DNA from: Neolentinus lepideus HHB14362 ss-1
Taxonomy: Eukaryota; Basidiomycota; Agaricomycetes; Gloeophyllales; Gloeophyllaceae
NCBI GenBank assembly: GCA_001632425.1
Contig: KV425588.1
Coordinates: 41,723 to 105,722, forward strand
Direction: 5' to 3'
DNA length: 64,000 nucleotides
Notes under the pieces: model-generated
What the model saw: only the letters and a program-made list of their open reading frames with translations
Databases searched by the model: none
Told to the model about the DNA's origin: nothing
Position numbers and translations under genes: made by a program
Part shown: piece by piece, positions 47,806 to 59,194 of the stretch
How the letters are laid out: the number at the start of each line of letters is the position of its first letter
Numbering within the stretch: the first letter of the stretch is position 1

Positions 47806-48985
47806 GTCTGGAATGGACTCACAGCGACACTGTAGGAGAGCGTGCAGACTGGAGCAGGAGGAAGTATTGGATTTATAACCATAACAGCGCGCACACACTG
47901 TCGAGGTGATGCTGGGGCTATGCCCATTAGCTGAGGCTTTCGAGGGACTCTTCTATGGAAAAAGTCCTTCGGAAGATGCACAGCCTATCTTACCTTTACA
48001 ACGTGCCTAGGTCAGAAATAGTCACGCAAGCGCGCGCGAGTTCGGGCCGTAATAATAAAACAGCGCGAAACACCGCATAGGATAATACAGAAGTTCGGCA
48101 AAAATGGTCTGAGGGAGAGTTGGTGGCAGCGCCTCAACCATGAAGCAAAATGGAAGCTTACGCTGAAGGTCTGGTCGCATTATCAAGACCCTAAGATGAA
48201 GCCAAGGTATCCTTGTTTAGTGACAGTCAGGCTGTGCGTGTCTGCAGCGGAGGTCCTTGGACGTCACCCATTGAAGGTCACCAAACGGGCTGAAGATCAT
48301 GATGCGGGCCTGTGACTCTGCGTGAGAGATCCGATTGAGTATTAAAAGAGAGCAGCTTCTTAAGGAGAGTTTACGTTGACCGGCCAATTGCCAGTATAAG
48401 GAAGGAATCTCCTTGTAGAGACTGAATCCAAGATCAGAACTAGCGCGTACCGGCGAACAGAACCAATATCTGGAGCTTTCCGCCTTAATATAAGGAAGCA
48501 GGGCAGCACTGCCCCTATCTTAGAACCAGAGAGCAGTTGAGGCAGTGAGGCACAGCCTAAATGACTCTGCACGGAGAAGCTTGAAATGCATAAAAAGCTG
48601 TGAATACCTCCGCTGCGTGTGTGACTGCGCGACGACTTAGCGTACAGCCATTCCGGATCACTTGTACGACAACTCACGATATAGGCGAGGCAATTCCTGG
48701 TACAGGTGTACTCGGTTTCATGCATGAGCAGACGCGGGGAGGCCGCAGGGAATCGGCGGAGCAATTGCAAAGGATCCGGCCCGTGCCACGCGAGCGTGCC
48801 AGCGGCGTGTGAACTCTTCCCGTTGCCACTATGGCGGCTGAAGCGGACGTTTGGCTTTGGTCGTGCACTGGCAGGGAAGAAAGGCAGTTTGGTGTACGCT
48901 TCACGGTGAGTTTAACTGCCTCGAATTTTATTTGTAGTTTCATCTCTAACAGAACTAGAACGCGTCATCGAAAGGCACACATACT
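47806..48985. other. Divergent intergenic region, no supported gene
   Basis: About 1.2 kb between regulator B (minus) and the LRR gene (plus). It carries both promoters. The stretch 48.6-48.95 kb has short plus-strand frames (MAAEADVWLWSC near 48831) that could be an upstream exon or uORF of the LRR gene, but no splice link is convincing. Confidence 0.4.
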
Positions 48986-51805
48986 ATGTCTCGCATACCA
49001 CAATCTTCGTCCAGCCGTCCCACAGCAAAACAAACGCCATCTAAACCTACTTTGGGGACGCCATCAAGGTCGCTTGTCCCACCGTCATCCAAGTCGCGCG
49101 CAACATCACCGTCATTGTCGCCGACTTCCCCTTCTCCAAGAATTCGCGTGAAATCAGCCGTTTCCTCCCCTGTGGCTGCGAGGGCTCGCGTGGACTCTAC
49201 TGCGTCTCCGAGAACCCGTGTCAACTCTTCACTGGGTCCCAGACAAGCCGCAAAGAGTCCTGTAAGGAAGACCACCAAGCCGCCTTCACCCGCAGATGCA
49301 GAACCCTTGCCATCCACGTCTAAGCCAGCTCTCAGCATCCGCGAGGCTATCGCGCTGAAGCGTGCCGAAGCCAAGAAGGCCCAGGCACCCAAAAGCACCT
49401 TTGACGAGCTGGGAGAGGTGGACGCAAATTTCAGGCCTATGCAGAAACAGGAGGAGGATGACTTTGATCTGGGAAGGCCGTCCGTGAGGGAGACGATTGA
49501 CCGTTCCCGCAGCTCAGGTGAGTTGAGATATGATTGTCGTCGTTTCATGTTCCTCTTCGTTTGCGATACATCTTCATCTCGTGTATCATTCATGTCGGTC
49601 TCGGAACCTATCCGCATCTGACATAACCACTCACCAGCGCAAGTGTATCAATCCAGGTCAGATCAACCTTTCCACGCGAGCATTAAAATGCCTGCCGTCC
49701 GCGTTGTTTGAAGTGCACCTGGGGGTGACACCCGACCCGCTACCTTCACTCCTGGAAGAACCGTCTCTCCCCGAGAGCACGGCCAGACCCAAGTACAAGA
49801 ACGGCGGCGAGGTGCCTGCGTGGTATGAAGCGCAGGATTTGCAGGTGCTCAAGGCATGGAGCAATGAGATCGTCGAGATACAACACGAGATCTCGTTATT
49901 CGGGTCTCTCCAGACAGTCGATGTAGGTCATCAGCAACATTTACTCAGACGTTTATTGACATCTCCCCTCAGCTTCATAATAACAGGCTAACAAGTCTGC
50001 CTGATACGTTCGCCGATTTGACGGAGCTCGTATACCTGGACCTCTCGCAAAATTCCCTCACTTCGCTGCCCTCCAACATCTTCGCCCTCCCCAACTTAAT
50101 CCATCTCAACGTCGCACATAACTCTCTAACCTCCTTCCCTTTGCGCTCTCCGTTCACCCCCGAAGCGCAAGCCAAATCCAGGCAAAACCGATCTTCTGGT
50201 TTCTTTGAACCCACTGTCTCTCGTGCGCAGGCACCACTTCCCAAACTGCAAACCCTTGACGCATCGCATAATGACATACCCGCCACGGCCATAGATCACG
50301 ATCCAGGCGATTTACCACCGTCCCTCATCAGACTCGATCTATCGGTGAACCCACTAGAAACCGGCACCGCCGCCTGCGTATCGCTCCTCCGTGCAACTGG
50401 ACAACTTCCGAAACTTCGAGAGCTCCGCCTCGAGAAGGCGATCATTAGCGACCGATCGTTCCCATCTGATCTCCTCGCAGATTTAGCCTCTCCATTCCCC
50501 GCGCTGCGCCTGCTGGATTGCGGTGAGAGCCACGCGACCCTGACCGCTGTGCATGCAGCACTCTCGCCGCTGTCAAAGCAGCTGAGCTTTGATTATACGA
50601 CGGAGGACCCGCCGGAGGGCACGCTCCGTGTGCTCGTGGGGAAGAAAGTCGTCAAGGAAGCATGGGAGATCGAGGCGGAGCGGCGTGCAAAGGTCAGAGG
50701 CGGCAGGCGGGTTGTCGAAGATGGACCGGAAGGTCCCTTCGGCCGAGCTGATACCCCAGTGAAGGATGTCGTGAAAGAGGCATGGGAGATCGAGGCTGAG
50801 CAGGGTTTGCTGACAGAAGGCGCGAAGCGGCGCGCTCGGGCTGCCGCCACGATGCAGGCGCAGATCCCGCGAGCGGCGCCGAGCGCTGCTGCAAAGCCGC
50901 CTGCTCTGGCGTCTCCGCCGCTGCAGACGCTCTCGCTGTCGAATCCGCAGTTTTACAACGAGCGGACGCAGGCGCTGACGCTGCCGCCATCTAAGCCACC
51001 GTCGAAGGCGAAGGCGGCTCCGCATGCGCGTGCGTTCTCGCTTGTGATTCCTGCGTGGAACGGGGATGCGGATGCGGTGGATAGGGTCGAGCTGGCGCTG
51101 CCGACACCGACGGTGCCGCTGGCGGAAATTGCTGTTGAGCCGCTTGCGCAGACGTTGAGGGTGCTGGTCCTTGCGAATCGGCGGATGGATCCGGTGGTTA
51201 GGCTGCCAACATCGGACGGGATATTTTTGCCTTATCTTGAGGAGTTGAGCTTGGAGGGATGCGGGTTCGGGGACTCGGTTCCCGTGTTCAGGGCGGATGC
51301 GAATGGCGGGGTGAGTCCGTCTGGGCGAACGTCCGAGCAGCTGCTGCCTCTGCTTTCGAAGCTCTTCCCGAGCCTGCAGACGCTCGATCTATCGGATAAC
51401 GTGGTTACTTCTGAGGCTCTCACGGACGAAACGCTGTCGGGCCTGATCCTGACGAGTGCCACCAGGAAGGGACTGAGGCACCTCCGGCTACGAGGCAACC
51501 GGCTGGATTCGCTCGACGGGTTCGCGGCTATTGCGGAGCATTTCAAGGGGAATAGAGATTTTCCCGAGTGGAAGCTGGAAGAGCTGGATCTGCGGGACAA
51601 TTCAATTGGCAAGTTGCCACCGGAACTTGGATTACTCCCTCTCGACGTATTTTTGGTGGATGGGAATGTGTGAGTGATTTGCGTTTTGTTGGAGGGGTGC
51701 AGGTTACTAAACTCGTGCATTAGTTTCCGCGTCCCTCAGAGACGAATTTGGGAGAGAGAGGGTACGAAGGGATTGTTGAGCTGGTTGCGAGGCAGGATCG
51801 AATGA
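48986..51805 (+). CDS. LRRC40-like leucine-rich-repeat protein
   Basis: Exons: 48986-49517, 49657-49922, 49973-51669, 51724-51805; phases match, 858 aa. The first 180 residues are Ser/Pro/Arg-rich and disordered. Leucine-rich repeats start at LSTRALKCLPSALFE and continue LHNNRLTSLPDTFADLTELV, YLDLSQNSLTSLPSNIFALP, LIHLNVAHNSLTSFP, and again near the end (LRHLRLRGNRLDSLDGF, LEELDLRDNSIGKLPPEL). The C-terminal NVFRVPQRRIWEREGTKGLL then SWLRGRIE matches the closing block of LRRC40-type proteins. Between the repeat sets lies a charged region with a duplicated VVKEAWEIEAE segment (residues about 395 and 435). It is probably a cytosolic or nuclear scaffold; there is no enzyme domain. Confidence 0.85.
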
Positions 51806-52285
51806 TTGGCATTCTTGTTATATACCTAGGCCACAAGTCCAGCAGTCTTTTTGTTCTTAATAGTCGTTTTGTACGCGGCCCGATACAGTATTCAGTGAAC
51901 TATGCACCCAGAGTAGTTTGTGCTAAATCAGACCTTGAGCAATCTGGGGTGTGTGTCCCGAAACAGACTTTCGCTTGCTTCTATCAGGAAGATTATCCAC
52001 GCCCATCCACATTTGTTAATGGAACCCCTAGTCATGTTAATTCTGCATAAACGTTCTACGTGCACATGCACATCTTGTAGAGGCATCCTGTAGACCCCGC
52101 GGCCGCAGATTGATTGAACTGGCTTGTCGGCACATCTGCCGGTTGGCAACTCCGGGCCAAATAGCGTCATGCGCTACTGTGGGTTCGCTTGTGAATGCCG
52201 CCACCGGGCTCCCAGACTCATCCTCAATGCCATAGTAGACTGCGCTACATAGCTTAGACCTATCCTTTCTCTCAAGTCTGTCGAC
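51806..52285. other. Gap between two plus-strand genes
   Basis: 3' UTR of the LRR gene and promoter of the WD40 gene; no coding signal. Confidence 0.45.
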
Positions 52286-54402
52286 ATGGCGCACGATTCT
52301 ACTCTCCTCTCTTCGACTCCGACGAGCGTAGCACCAACGCGAATAACGATTAATCATGTGTATGTGTATCGGTGTATCTTTCATGACACGTCCCACTGAC
52401 CAGTATCCCTGACTTCAGTCAGCTTCGAGACCTTATAATATGTCCTAAGGAACGGGGCATTGTCAATTACGTCCAGGAGCGCACGATAGTAGAGCATGAC
52501 GTCTGCACGCCCTATTCAGTGAGTTCTGGTTATTATACTCTTAATATCACTGTGGCATCAGTATGCTTGGTATGTCAAGGTTCCTCGGACAATTGCAAAG
52601 TTATCATTTGTTCCAAATACCTTGGCTTCCCTTCAGCTACCAGGAGCAACCCTTTTTGCCGCTGGCGGTCAAGATGCTCAGCTTCATCTCTCATTACATA
52701 CGCCCACCTCCCTTTCATCCGATGAACCTGCCTTATCGGGCTCTCGAGTGCCTACGCAATGTGTCTGGCGTGAAGAGCATGATCTTCGGGCATCGATCAA
52801 CAACTCTGTCACTTTCACGACCGGCAGGCTGAACCTCACAAGGACACCCGAAAGCAAAGTTGAACCGCGGGTGGTTGTAAGCAACAATAACGGCACAGTA
52901 CGGTTCTTTGACATAGGAATCCGTTCGCGATCACATACATTAGGCGATGCAGGCACGCTCAAGCTGGATGTCGCTGTGAACCATTGTGAGTCTTTTGCTG
53001 GCTTGCCTCGGCTGTCATTCCTGACTGCCATCCATGTTAGCTTCTGTGTCGCCCGATGGTCGTACCTTACTCTCTGTCGGTGACTCCTCCCATGTACTGC
53101 TCCACCACCTATCCGATTCCTCCCGCTTGACCTTCACCCCTATATCCACCCTAACCTTACCTCCTGCATCTCCTTCTCTCTATGGTCCTGCTTCGAGTGT
53201 CCCCGCATCTTTCTCGACTGCATTCTCGCCGAATGGCTCTAAGTTTGCCGTTGCGAGCCAGGAAGGCATGGTCGTTGTATGGGATGTCCGAAGTTCGAAG
53301 CCATTTAAAATGTTCGAGTCGGACAAGTCGAGGCTCCCTAGCTGGTGCAGGAGCGGCAACGGTTCAGCGAGCGGCTGGATCTATGATGATCCGTGGGATT
53401 GGGCGATGGGTGGCGCGAAGGCACCAGGCTGGGGATTCCGATGTGTCAAGTTCAATGATCCAGCTGGCCATGGAAAGGAACTCATGACTTTCACCGAGGT
53501 CCGTCCTCAAAACCTGATGCACTAGTTATTCGTTGGATGCTAATAATTTTCTATACCACCAGCATACGTCTCTATTGCACGTCGTTGACGCAAGGACGTT
53601 TGAAACGGAAAACATCATCCGAATTCCGAATGCTCAGAGCACAGAACCCTTAGTTCCTGCAGCGCGAACAAATCCAGCGGCGCGTATACGCCCCAGAGCA
53701 GTCGACCACGGCTCGTCATTGGTTCATCGTTCAGTGCCCCGATCATCTTCATCAGCGCGCTCGTCGTCGTCACCTCTGCCCAGGATAGTCGTTTTCAGCA
53801 ACTCGCCTCCAGAGAGCACACGGGCTACTCTCATTGACGCCTTGGAGGAACGCCGACGGACTCGGGAACGCGTGGCAACTAGTCTGCGCTCCGATTCGTC
53901 TGATGATGAGAATGAGAACGTAGTGCTTATCCCACCGTTCGAGGATTCCGAGGAAGAGGAAGGGATCAGGCGGATACTGGGCCGGCACGGGATCCGCGCG
54001 AGGACGACCCGCGAGCGGAACGATCCCGACATGCGAGAGCGCCTGGAGCGGCGAGACGAGACGGAGATGGACCCGGACGGCGAAGACGCGGACATGGACG
54101 CGTGCGTGTCGTCGCGGGAACCATCGAGGGCGGGCTCGCCGGTCCCGGCGCCACCGATCCACGTGCCGATGCCTGTGCAGCCGTCGGACACGCTGCAGGT
54201 GCGTGCGGCGCGTCCGCGACCGAGCAGGCTGCACCGGCATGCTCGGCGGGGGACGCCTGTTGGCGAGGGGGATTTGGACTTGGCGGGTGTGTGCTTCGAC
54301 CCGATGGGCTCGTGGGTGTATGTGGCGTCGATGACCGGGGTGATGGAGTGGTCTGTCAGAGGGGCGGAGAAGAGGTGGTGGTATGATTCGGAGTGGGCTT
54401 GA
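52286..54402 (+). CDS. WD40-type protein with DUF2415
   Basis: Exons: 52286-52359, 52404-52518, 52580-52985, 53041-53498, 53563-54402; phases match, 630 aa. Recognisable pieces: RDLIICPKERGIVNYVQERT, TLFAAGGQDAQLHLSL, VSPDGRTLLSVGDSSHVLLH, FSPNGSKFAVASQEGMVVVW-DVR, then the block PGWGFRCVKFN...HTSLLHVVDARTFE that I associate with DUF2415 (PF10313). LAGVCFDPMGSWVYVASMTG, then VMEWSVRG, closes the propeller. A long acidic/Arg-rich disordered insert (about residues 370-560) precedes that last blade. It probably acts as a protein-interaction platform. The first intron is 44 nt with a consensus GTATGT donor. The exact function of the family is not known to me. Confidence 0.87.
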
Positions 54403-56423
54403 TTAGCCTATGCCGCTCTGGACGATGGTGCTGGTGTAGTGCTGTGAGGATGCGAGTGCCTTTTTGTTAATTGCGGTATTTCTCCCGTTGTCTCGCGTGT
54501 ATCATGTTATGGATTCATGTTGTATATTTGCTTGTATCCAGTGAATGTAGCCATACGGTGGACTATTCATACTTCATGGAATCCGGATAACGTTCACTCC
54601 AAAGTGTGGTCTTGAGCCGAATACAGTTGTCATGAGCTTTTGAGCAAGGTGAGTTCCTATTGCAGTTGCAACTAGTCGCGCAACCCTAACCTTTCTAGTG
54701 ATGGCTGCATCTGTGCGAGTTCTGGAATTTATGTAAATCGGTATCTTTAAGTATGATGATCTAGACCACTTCTTCAGAAGAACACGAGAACCGACGTCGG
54801 TTTCTCGTTAAATCATGGACAAGATGTCACAAGCGCTCGCCTGTCTTGGGATCGGGCGCTACGCTGTGGGATAAATCCGCTACTGGCTGAACCATAACTC
54901 TATCACTGTGCTATTGAATGCGACGCCGCCTCAATATTGATATTTGATTGGCAGAAGTGAGCCTAACCTTGTTTTATTTATGTGACTGAGGCGTTTGGAT
55001 GCGAACTAGGTCCCCTGGGGAAAGTCACTATGACAATTAGGAACTAGCTTCTGTCGTGCTGCACTGCAAGCTTCGGCTGCGTAAGAAATTGATCTCGAGC
55101 AGGAAGGCTTTGCTAATAATGTTGCGACGAGCGCGAGACCTTTGCAGGAACCGAGCACGCTCAGAACTCGGTTCTGGAGGGAGCGCCCGGCCGCCTCATG
55201 TGCAACCGGTATGCAGTCGGTCATGCTCAGTCTCCGTTCAACCAGGACTTCCCGGGGAACTCTCGAGCGTCTTCGGATCCTAGATCGAGGAAATCACTCT
55301 CGGCGCCGTTGTTCCGCTTGAGCGCGTTCTTGACTGGATATCTATATTCCTCATAGGCCCGGATCTGTCCTAGGAGGACAATCTCTCACCAATCTGCAAC
55401 ATATCACGCTGGATATTTAAATCTGTCTGCCGGGCATTCTCCAACATGAGCTTGTCCGACTCTGGACTCGGAGAAGAGGAGTAATATCAGTGCCCCAACG
55501 CTATCTGTAGACCGCGAATGCCAAAGCAGCAAACGAGTCCGTTGGTGGTAATCTAGGGCCTTACATCGTACTCGCAGGCGTGTTCCAACTTGAACCGAAG
55601 ATGTCTCTCGATGGCAGTACTATAACAGATGTTCCGTGCGCCATTCCTATTCCTGTCGCTCTTAGTTGATGTGGTCATGAAGCGAGTAAAGGCCGTGATC
55701 CAGTATCTTCGTCTAACGGGATTTCCATAAGGCTCAGCATGTCTGACCTTTCTGCGGAATACGTCGGTGTTCTTGAGGCTGCAACAGGTTGGTCCATGTA
55801 TAGGAAGGAGCTTCGGTAGTGCCCCGAGGCTTTTCTGGGTGGGACAAACAGCATCCAGCGCACCAAAATCCAGACGATGATACCTTATATGTCGCAGGAG
55901 CATGAGGCAGATAATGCGTTGATGTACCCGGGTGCAGTGGTCGATGTCCTCTCAACAGATGATGGAGGGACAATGAGGGTACGTCACAAAATCAATTATC
56001 GAAGGGCACTATATTTATTTCGACTCGGCATTCAACGAGCACTATGGGTGGCCCTATCCAACCGATCATTCCTACCAACATGGCCCTGCCTTTTCCGTTG
56101 CATATTGGACGACCAAGTATATGATTCAAATACGCTCTGGATATTTTCCCGACCTTTTTGCTATGCACTATGTAGTAACAGGTAGTAACTCGTTGATACC
56201 TGGAGGACGTGAGATCCTGCTGTGGCTTTTCGCACTTGCTGCTGTTATAGGCCATGGAGGTCATATTGCAGCGGATACTAGGAGCTATTTCAGAGGATCT
56301 CCAACCAGAGACATAAGACCGTCCAGTCAAGATACTTCTCCAGACTCGAGACGCTGATTCCGAGTCTGGATTACATAATGCCATTTTTGGCCTTGCTTTG
56401 GAACTCCGATCCCTTCCCATTAC
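54403..56423. other. Gene-poor stretch before the LINE
   Basis: About 2 kb with no supported gene. The left part holds the 3' UTR of the WD40 gene. The rest has only short overlapping frames and no recognised repeat. The last bases, CCCTTCCCATTAC directly before the T-run at 56424, are the flank in which the LINE landed, and should recur at the other end of the LINE outside the window. Confidence 0.4.
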
Positions 56424-56438
56424 TTTTTTTTTTTTTTT
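56424..56438 (-). other. Poly(A) tail of the LINE
   Basis: A run of 15 T on the plus strand is a poly(A) on the minus strand, about 105 bp after the stop of ORF2. This marks the 3' end of the retrotransposon. Confidence 0.85.
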
Positions 56439-57780
56439 AGACAAGCGATGTGACCGGGCGGCAGTCAACAATTGGTTCGACTCCGACCCAGTCCGCTGTA
56501 GCAAGTAAACCGGCTGGTTACTTGGTCCGAGGCGAAATGTCTTTTACGCACGACCCCCAGTGGGTTCTGGGGAGTGCGGGACTCGCGGCAGCACCTGGAG
56601 TCTCCGTTGAGTTAGAGCCCTGGGTGGCCGAATACCCACTAAAACCTCCGGGTGGGATGCCCAGGTAGATGGTAAGTTAGATTCATTTTTAAGTGTGCCT
56701 TTCCATGTGGCGGTAACTTTCTTAGTGTCCTTTGGAGATCGTTTTATCTTGCACGCCATTATCCTGTCAATGTGTAGGCGTCGATTCATGGCGTTGGTCC
56801 ATCGCGATATTATGGATTTTATTGTGTGAGTTCTCTGTTGTATTACCCGCTCACACCTTAGTACCCAAATTAGGTACATTGACTCAGAGATTAGAATCTG
56901 GAGTAGGCGGGATGCCCCCGGGTGGGGGCGGGGAGGGAGGTCATCATCGGAGGGGGTGGTGGAGCGCGAGGCGTTGCTCCTGTGGTCGGGGAGGTTTGGC
57001 AGGTGAGTGGAGAGTTTTCCACATCCAAGGACGGTGCCGAAGTTGATGGATGGCCACGGCCCATACGCATCGGGCCATAGGTCAGCGGCAAGGAGCCATA
57101 TGACTTCTCGGGCGGGGGCCTCACATTCGAGGAGGATATGGTCGAGGTTATCGGCAGAATCTTTGCAGAACGGGCAGACTGCGCGTTCCTCGTAGCCGGC
57201 AATCGGGGTCCAGAAGTCACCAATACGGTATGCATGTTGTATCGCTTTGTATAGGAATTGTCTAACTAATGGGCGGAGGTTTGTATTTTGGCACTGGAGC
57301 CATATCTGGGCAGTCGTTTCGGGGTGTTCGATCTGTTCTACAAGTCCAGCTTGTATTCTGGCCAGGTTATTGGACGCAGAGCTACGCGGTGGGTGTTTCT
57401 CTGCTTTCGTGTTTCGAATAGCTTGATAGGCTATTTGCTGGGTAAGTGCTGACAGCTTGACACCGTGGAGGGTGAAGTTGTTTGGTACTGATAGATCTAG
57501 GGTGTCTGGGAGTGGTTTTAGTGCACCTTCACGGGCGAGGCCATCTGCTGCTTCATTGCCCGGGTCACCATTGTGGCCTTTGACCCACTCGAAAGTTGTG
57601 ATTGCGGATCGATATCTTAGGCGGTATGCGGCCGCTTTGAAGAAGCGGCTGTTTTCAACTCCAATCCATCCTCGGTCCTCCCAGCGGCCGAGGTGTACTG
57701 TAAGTCCTTCGATGACATACATCGAGTCAGTGATAAAGGTTATCGGGGCAAAGGGTGGTGCGTTTTGCAGGGCGACTACT

Positions 57781-57784
57781 ACGG
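57781..57784. repeat. Target-site duplication, left
   Basis: ACGG, matching 59191-59194 at the other end of the 1.4-kb insert. Confidence 0.7.
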
Positions 57785-59190
57785 TGATAGGCCTCAGGCG
57801 CCGCTAGCCTCCGAAAACGCATTTTCGGTGTTTCTAATGACTTCTCGGAGCACTCCACCACTCCCATTCACCTCCGACACATCTCCATGCTCCGACGTAC
57901 TTCATATCTGAGCTCCGAGCCATACGCCTGCTACAACCGACACACTTAGACATAGCGCCGAGTTTCAGTACTTCACCACCGCATCCTCGGAGATCCTCGG
58001 AGCCTTTACTGTATGCCGAGATGACCAAGTAACCATTACGCACCTCAAGAGCAGCACCGACGTTATCGGCGGACCTCCTACGTTCTCCAGAACATCACGA
58101 TGTGGACGTTGCAAGGCTAGTCAGCATTCAGGACCTTCGGAACCCCCCGACGTCAGCGATTTCACTACACTCGGCGCTCTCGGCACCTCTATCCCGAGCT
58201 TATCCATGCCGAGTTGACTGTATCCAGTCTCCCTTACACACTTGCGATGATCCTATCCTCCGTTTGACCATGCGGCACCTCCGAGTTGACTGGACACACC
58301 GAGTTCAGGTGCTGCAGACCCTCCTTGCTGCTCCGATGCCATCGTGGACCTTTGTCGACTATCCTTACGATGTTCACGATGCGAGTCAGCTCATACAAGT
58401 CATTCGTGGGCACCGACACTTTGGATGGAGCAATTTTGGAAGGTTTTCCTTCGGACCGGTTGTTTCTAAGGCACCGAGCGTATTTCGGAACGATCGCGGT
58501 ACTCGGTTAGGCATATGGCGTGCTGTGGCGGTATGTTTTCGGATGTATATTCTCATTTGTTGCATATGGCATGATTTGATAGACGAAGGAGCTTCGGACT
58601 TAGTAGATTTCGGACGTTTGGGTTACTTAGTACTTTAGACACCCTGTATTCTCGGACCCCCAGCAGATCATTCTGGACCCCCATACGGGTCACCATCAAA
58701 TTTAGTTCACCTTTCACATCTCAAAGTCTTGCTGCGTTCAAAATTGCGTTCTAGTCGGCCTCGGCGTGAGGTCTCGCATTTGCATTGCGTCTTATCATCT
58801 CCATTGCATTCTTACTGCGTTTTACTGCGTCCGCGTTGTGTTCTATTCCGTCTTAGAGTCCTCCGGCGTGGAGGAACCTTCTGAGCTATTGTCTTTCACC
58901 CTTCCGAGTCCTTCCAACGGACAGCTGGTCTTGCCCAGTACCGAATATCCTCCGAGAAGCGCCGAGTCGGCGCCGAGAAGTGTCGTTTCAGAATTTTAGA
59001 GAGTTAGGAGTTGCGTAGAGCATCTGGGTCGACTCACAGGAGATATACGGTGCCATTTAGTGTTCTGTTTTACATTCCTCACCTCCCCCGAGCTTTACCC
59101 TTCTGCCCTTCGACTACTGACACTATTAGACGGAGTTCCCTCCGCGTTTTCTAGGTGTTTTTGGTGGTTGTTGTGTGTTGTAGCCTGTCA
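57785..59190. mobile_element. 1.4-kb non-autonomous element inserted in the LINE
   Basis: Flanked by ACGG at 57781-57784 and 59191-59194, read as a 4-bp target-site duplication. The ends TGATAGGC (left) and GCCTGTCA (right, inverse TGACAGGC) form short imperfect inverted repeats. Removing element plus one ACGG restores the LINE's reading frame through GELVAV-VVALQNAPP exactly. The interior has no transposase-like frame; the longest open stretch (58102-58638, plus) shows no domain. It is strikingly rich in CTCCGA/TCGGAG words. Family unknown. Confidence 0.8.
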
Positions 59191-59194
59191 ACGG
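59191..59194. repeat. Target-site duplication, right
   Basis: ACGG, matching 57781-57784; see the insert entry. Confidence 0.7.

Noticed and set aside
48955..49617. Minus-strand 220-codon frame opposite the LRR gene start
   Set aside because: Opposite to a spliced gene with LRR motifs; no independent support.
59151..59190. Residues DRLQHTTTTKNT as the natural end of the LINE ORF2
   Set aside because: They are read from the inserted element; the RNase H domain resumes in frame at 57780.
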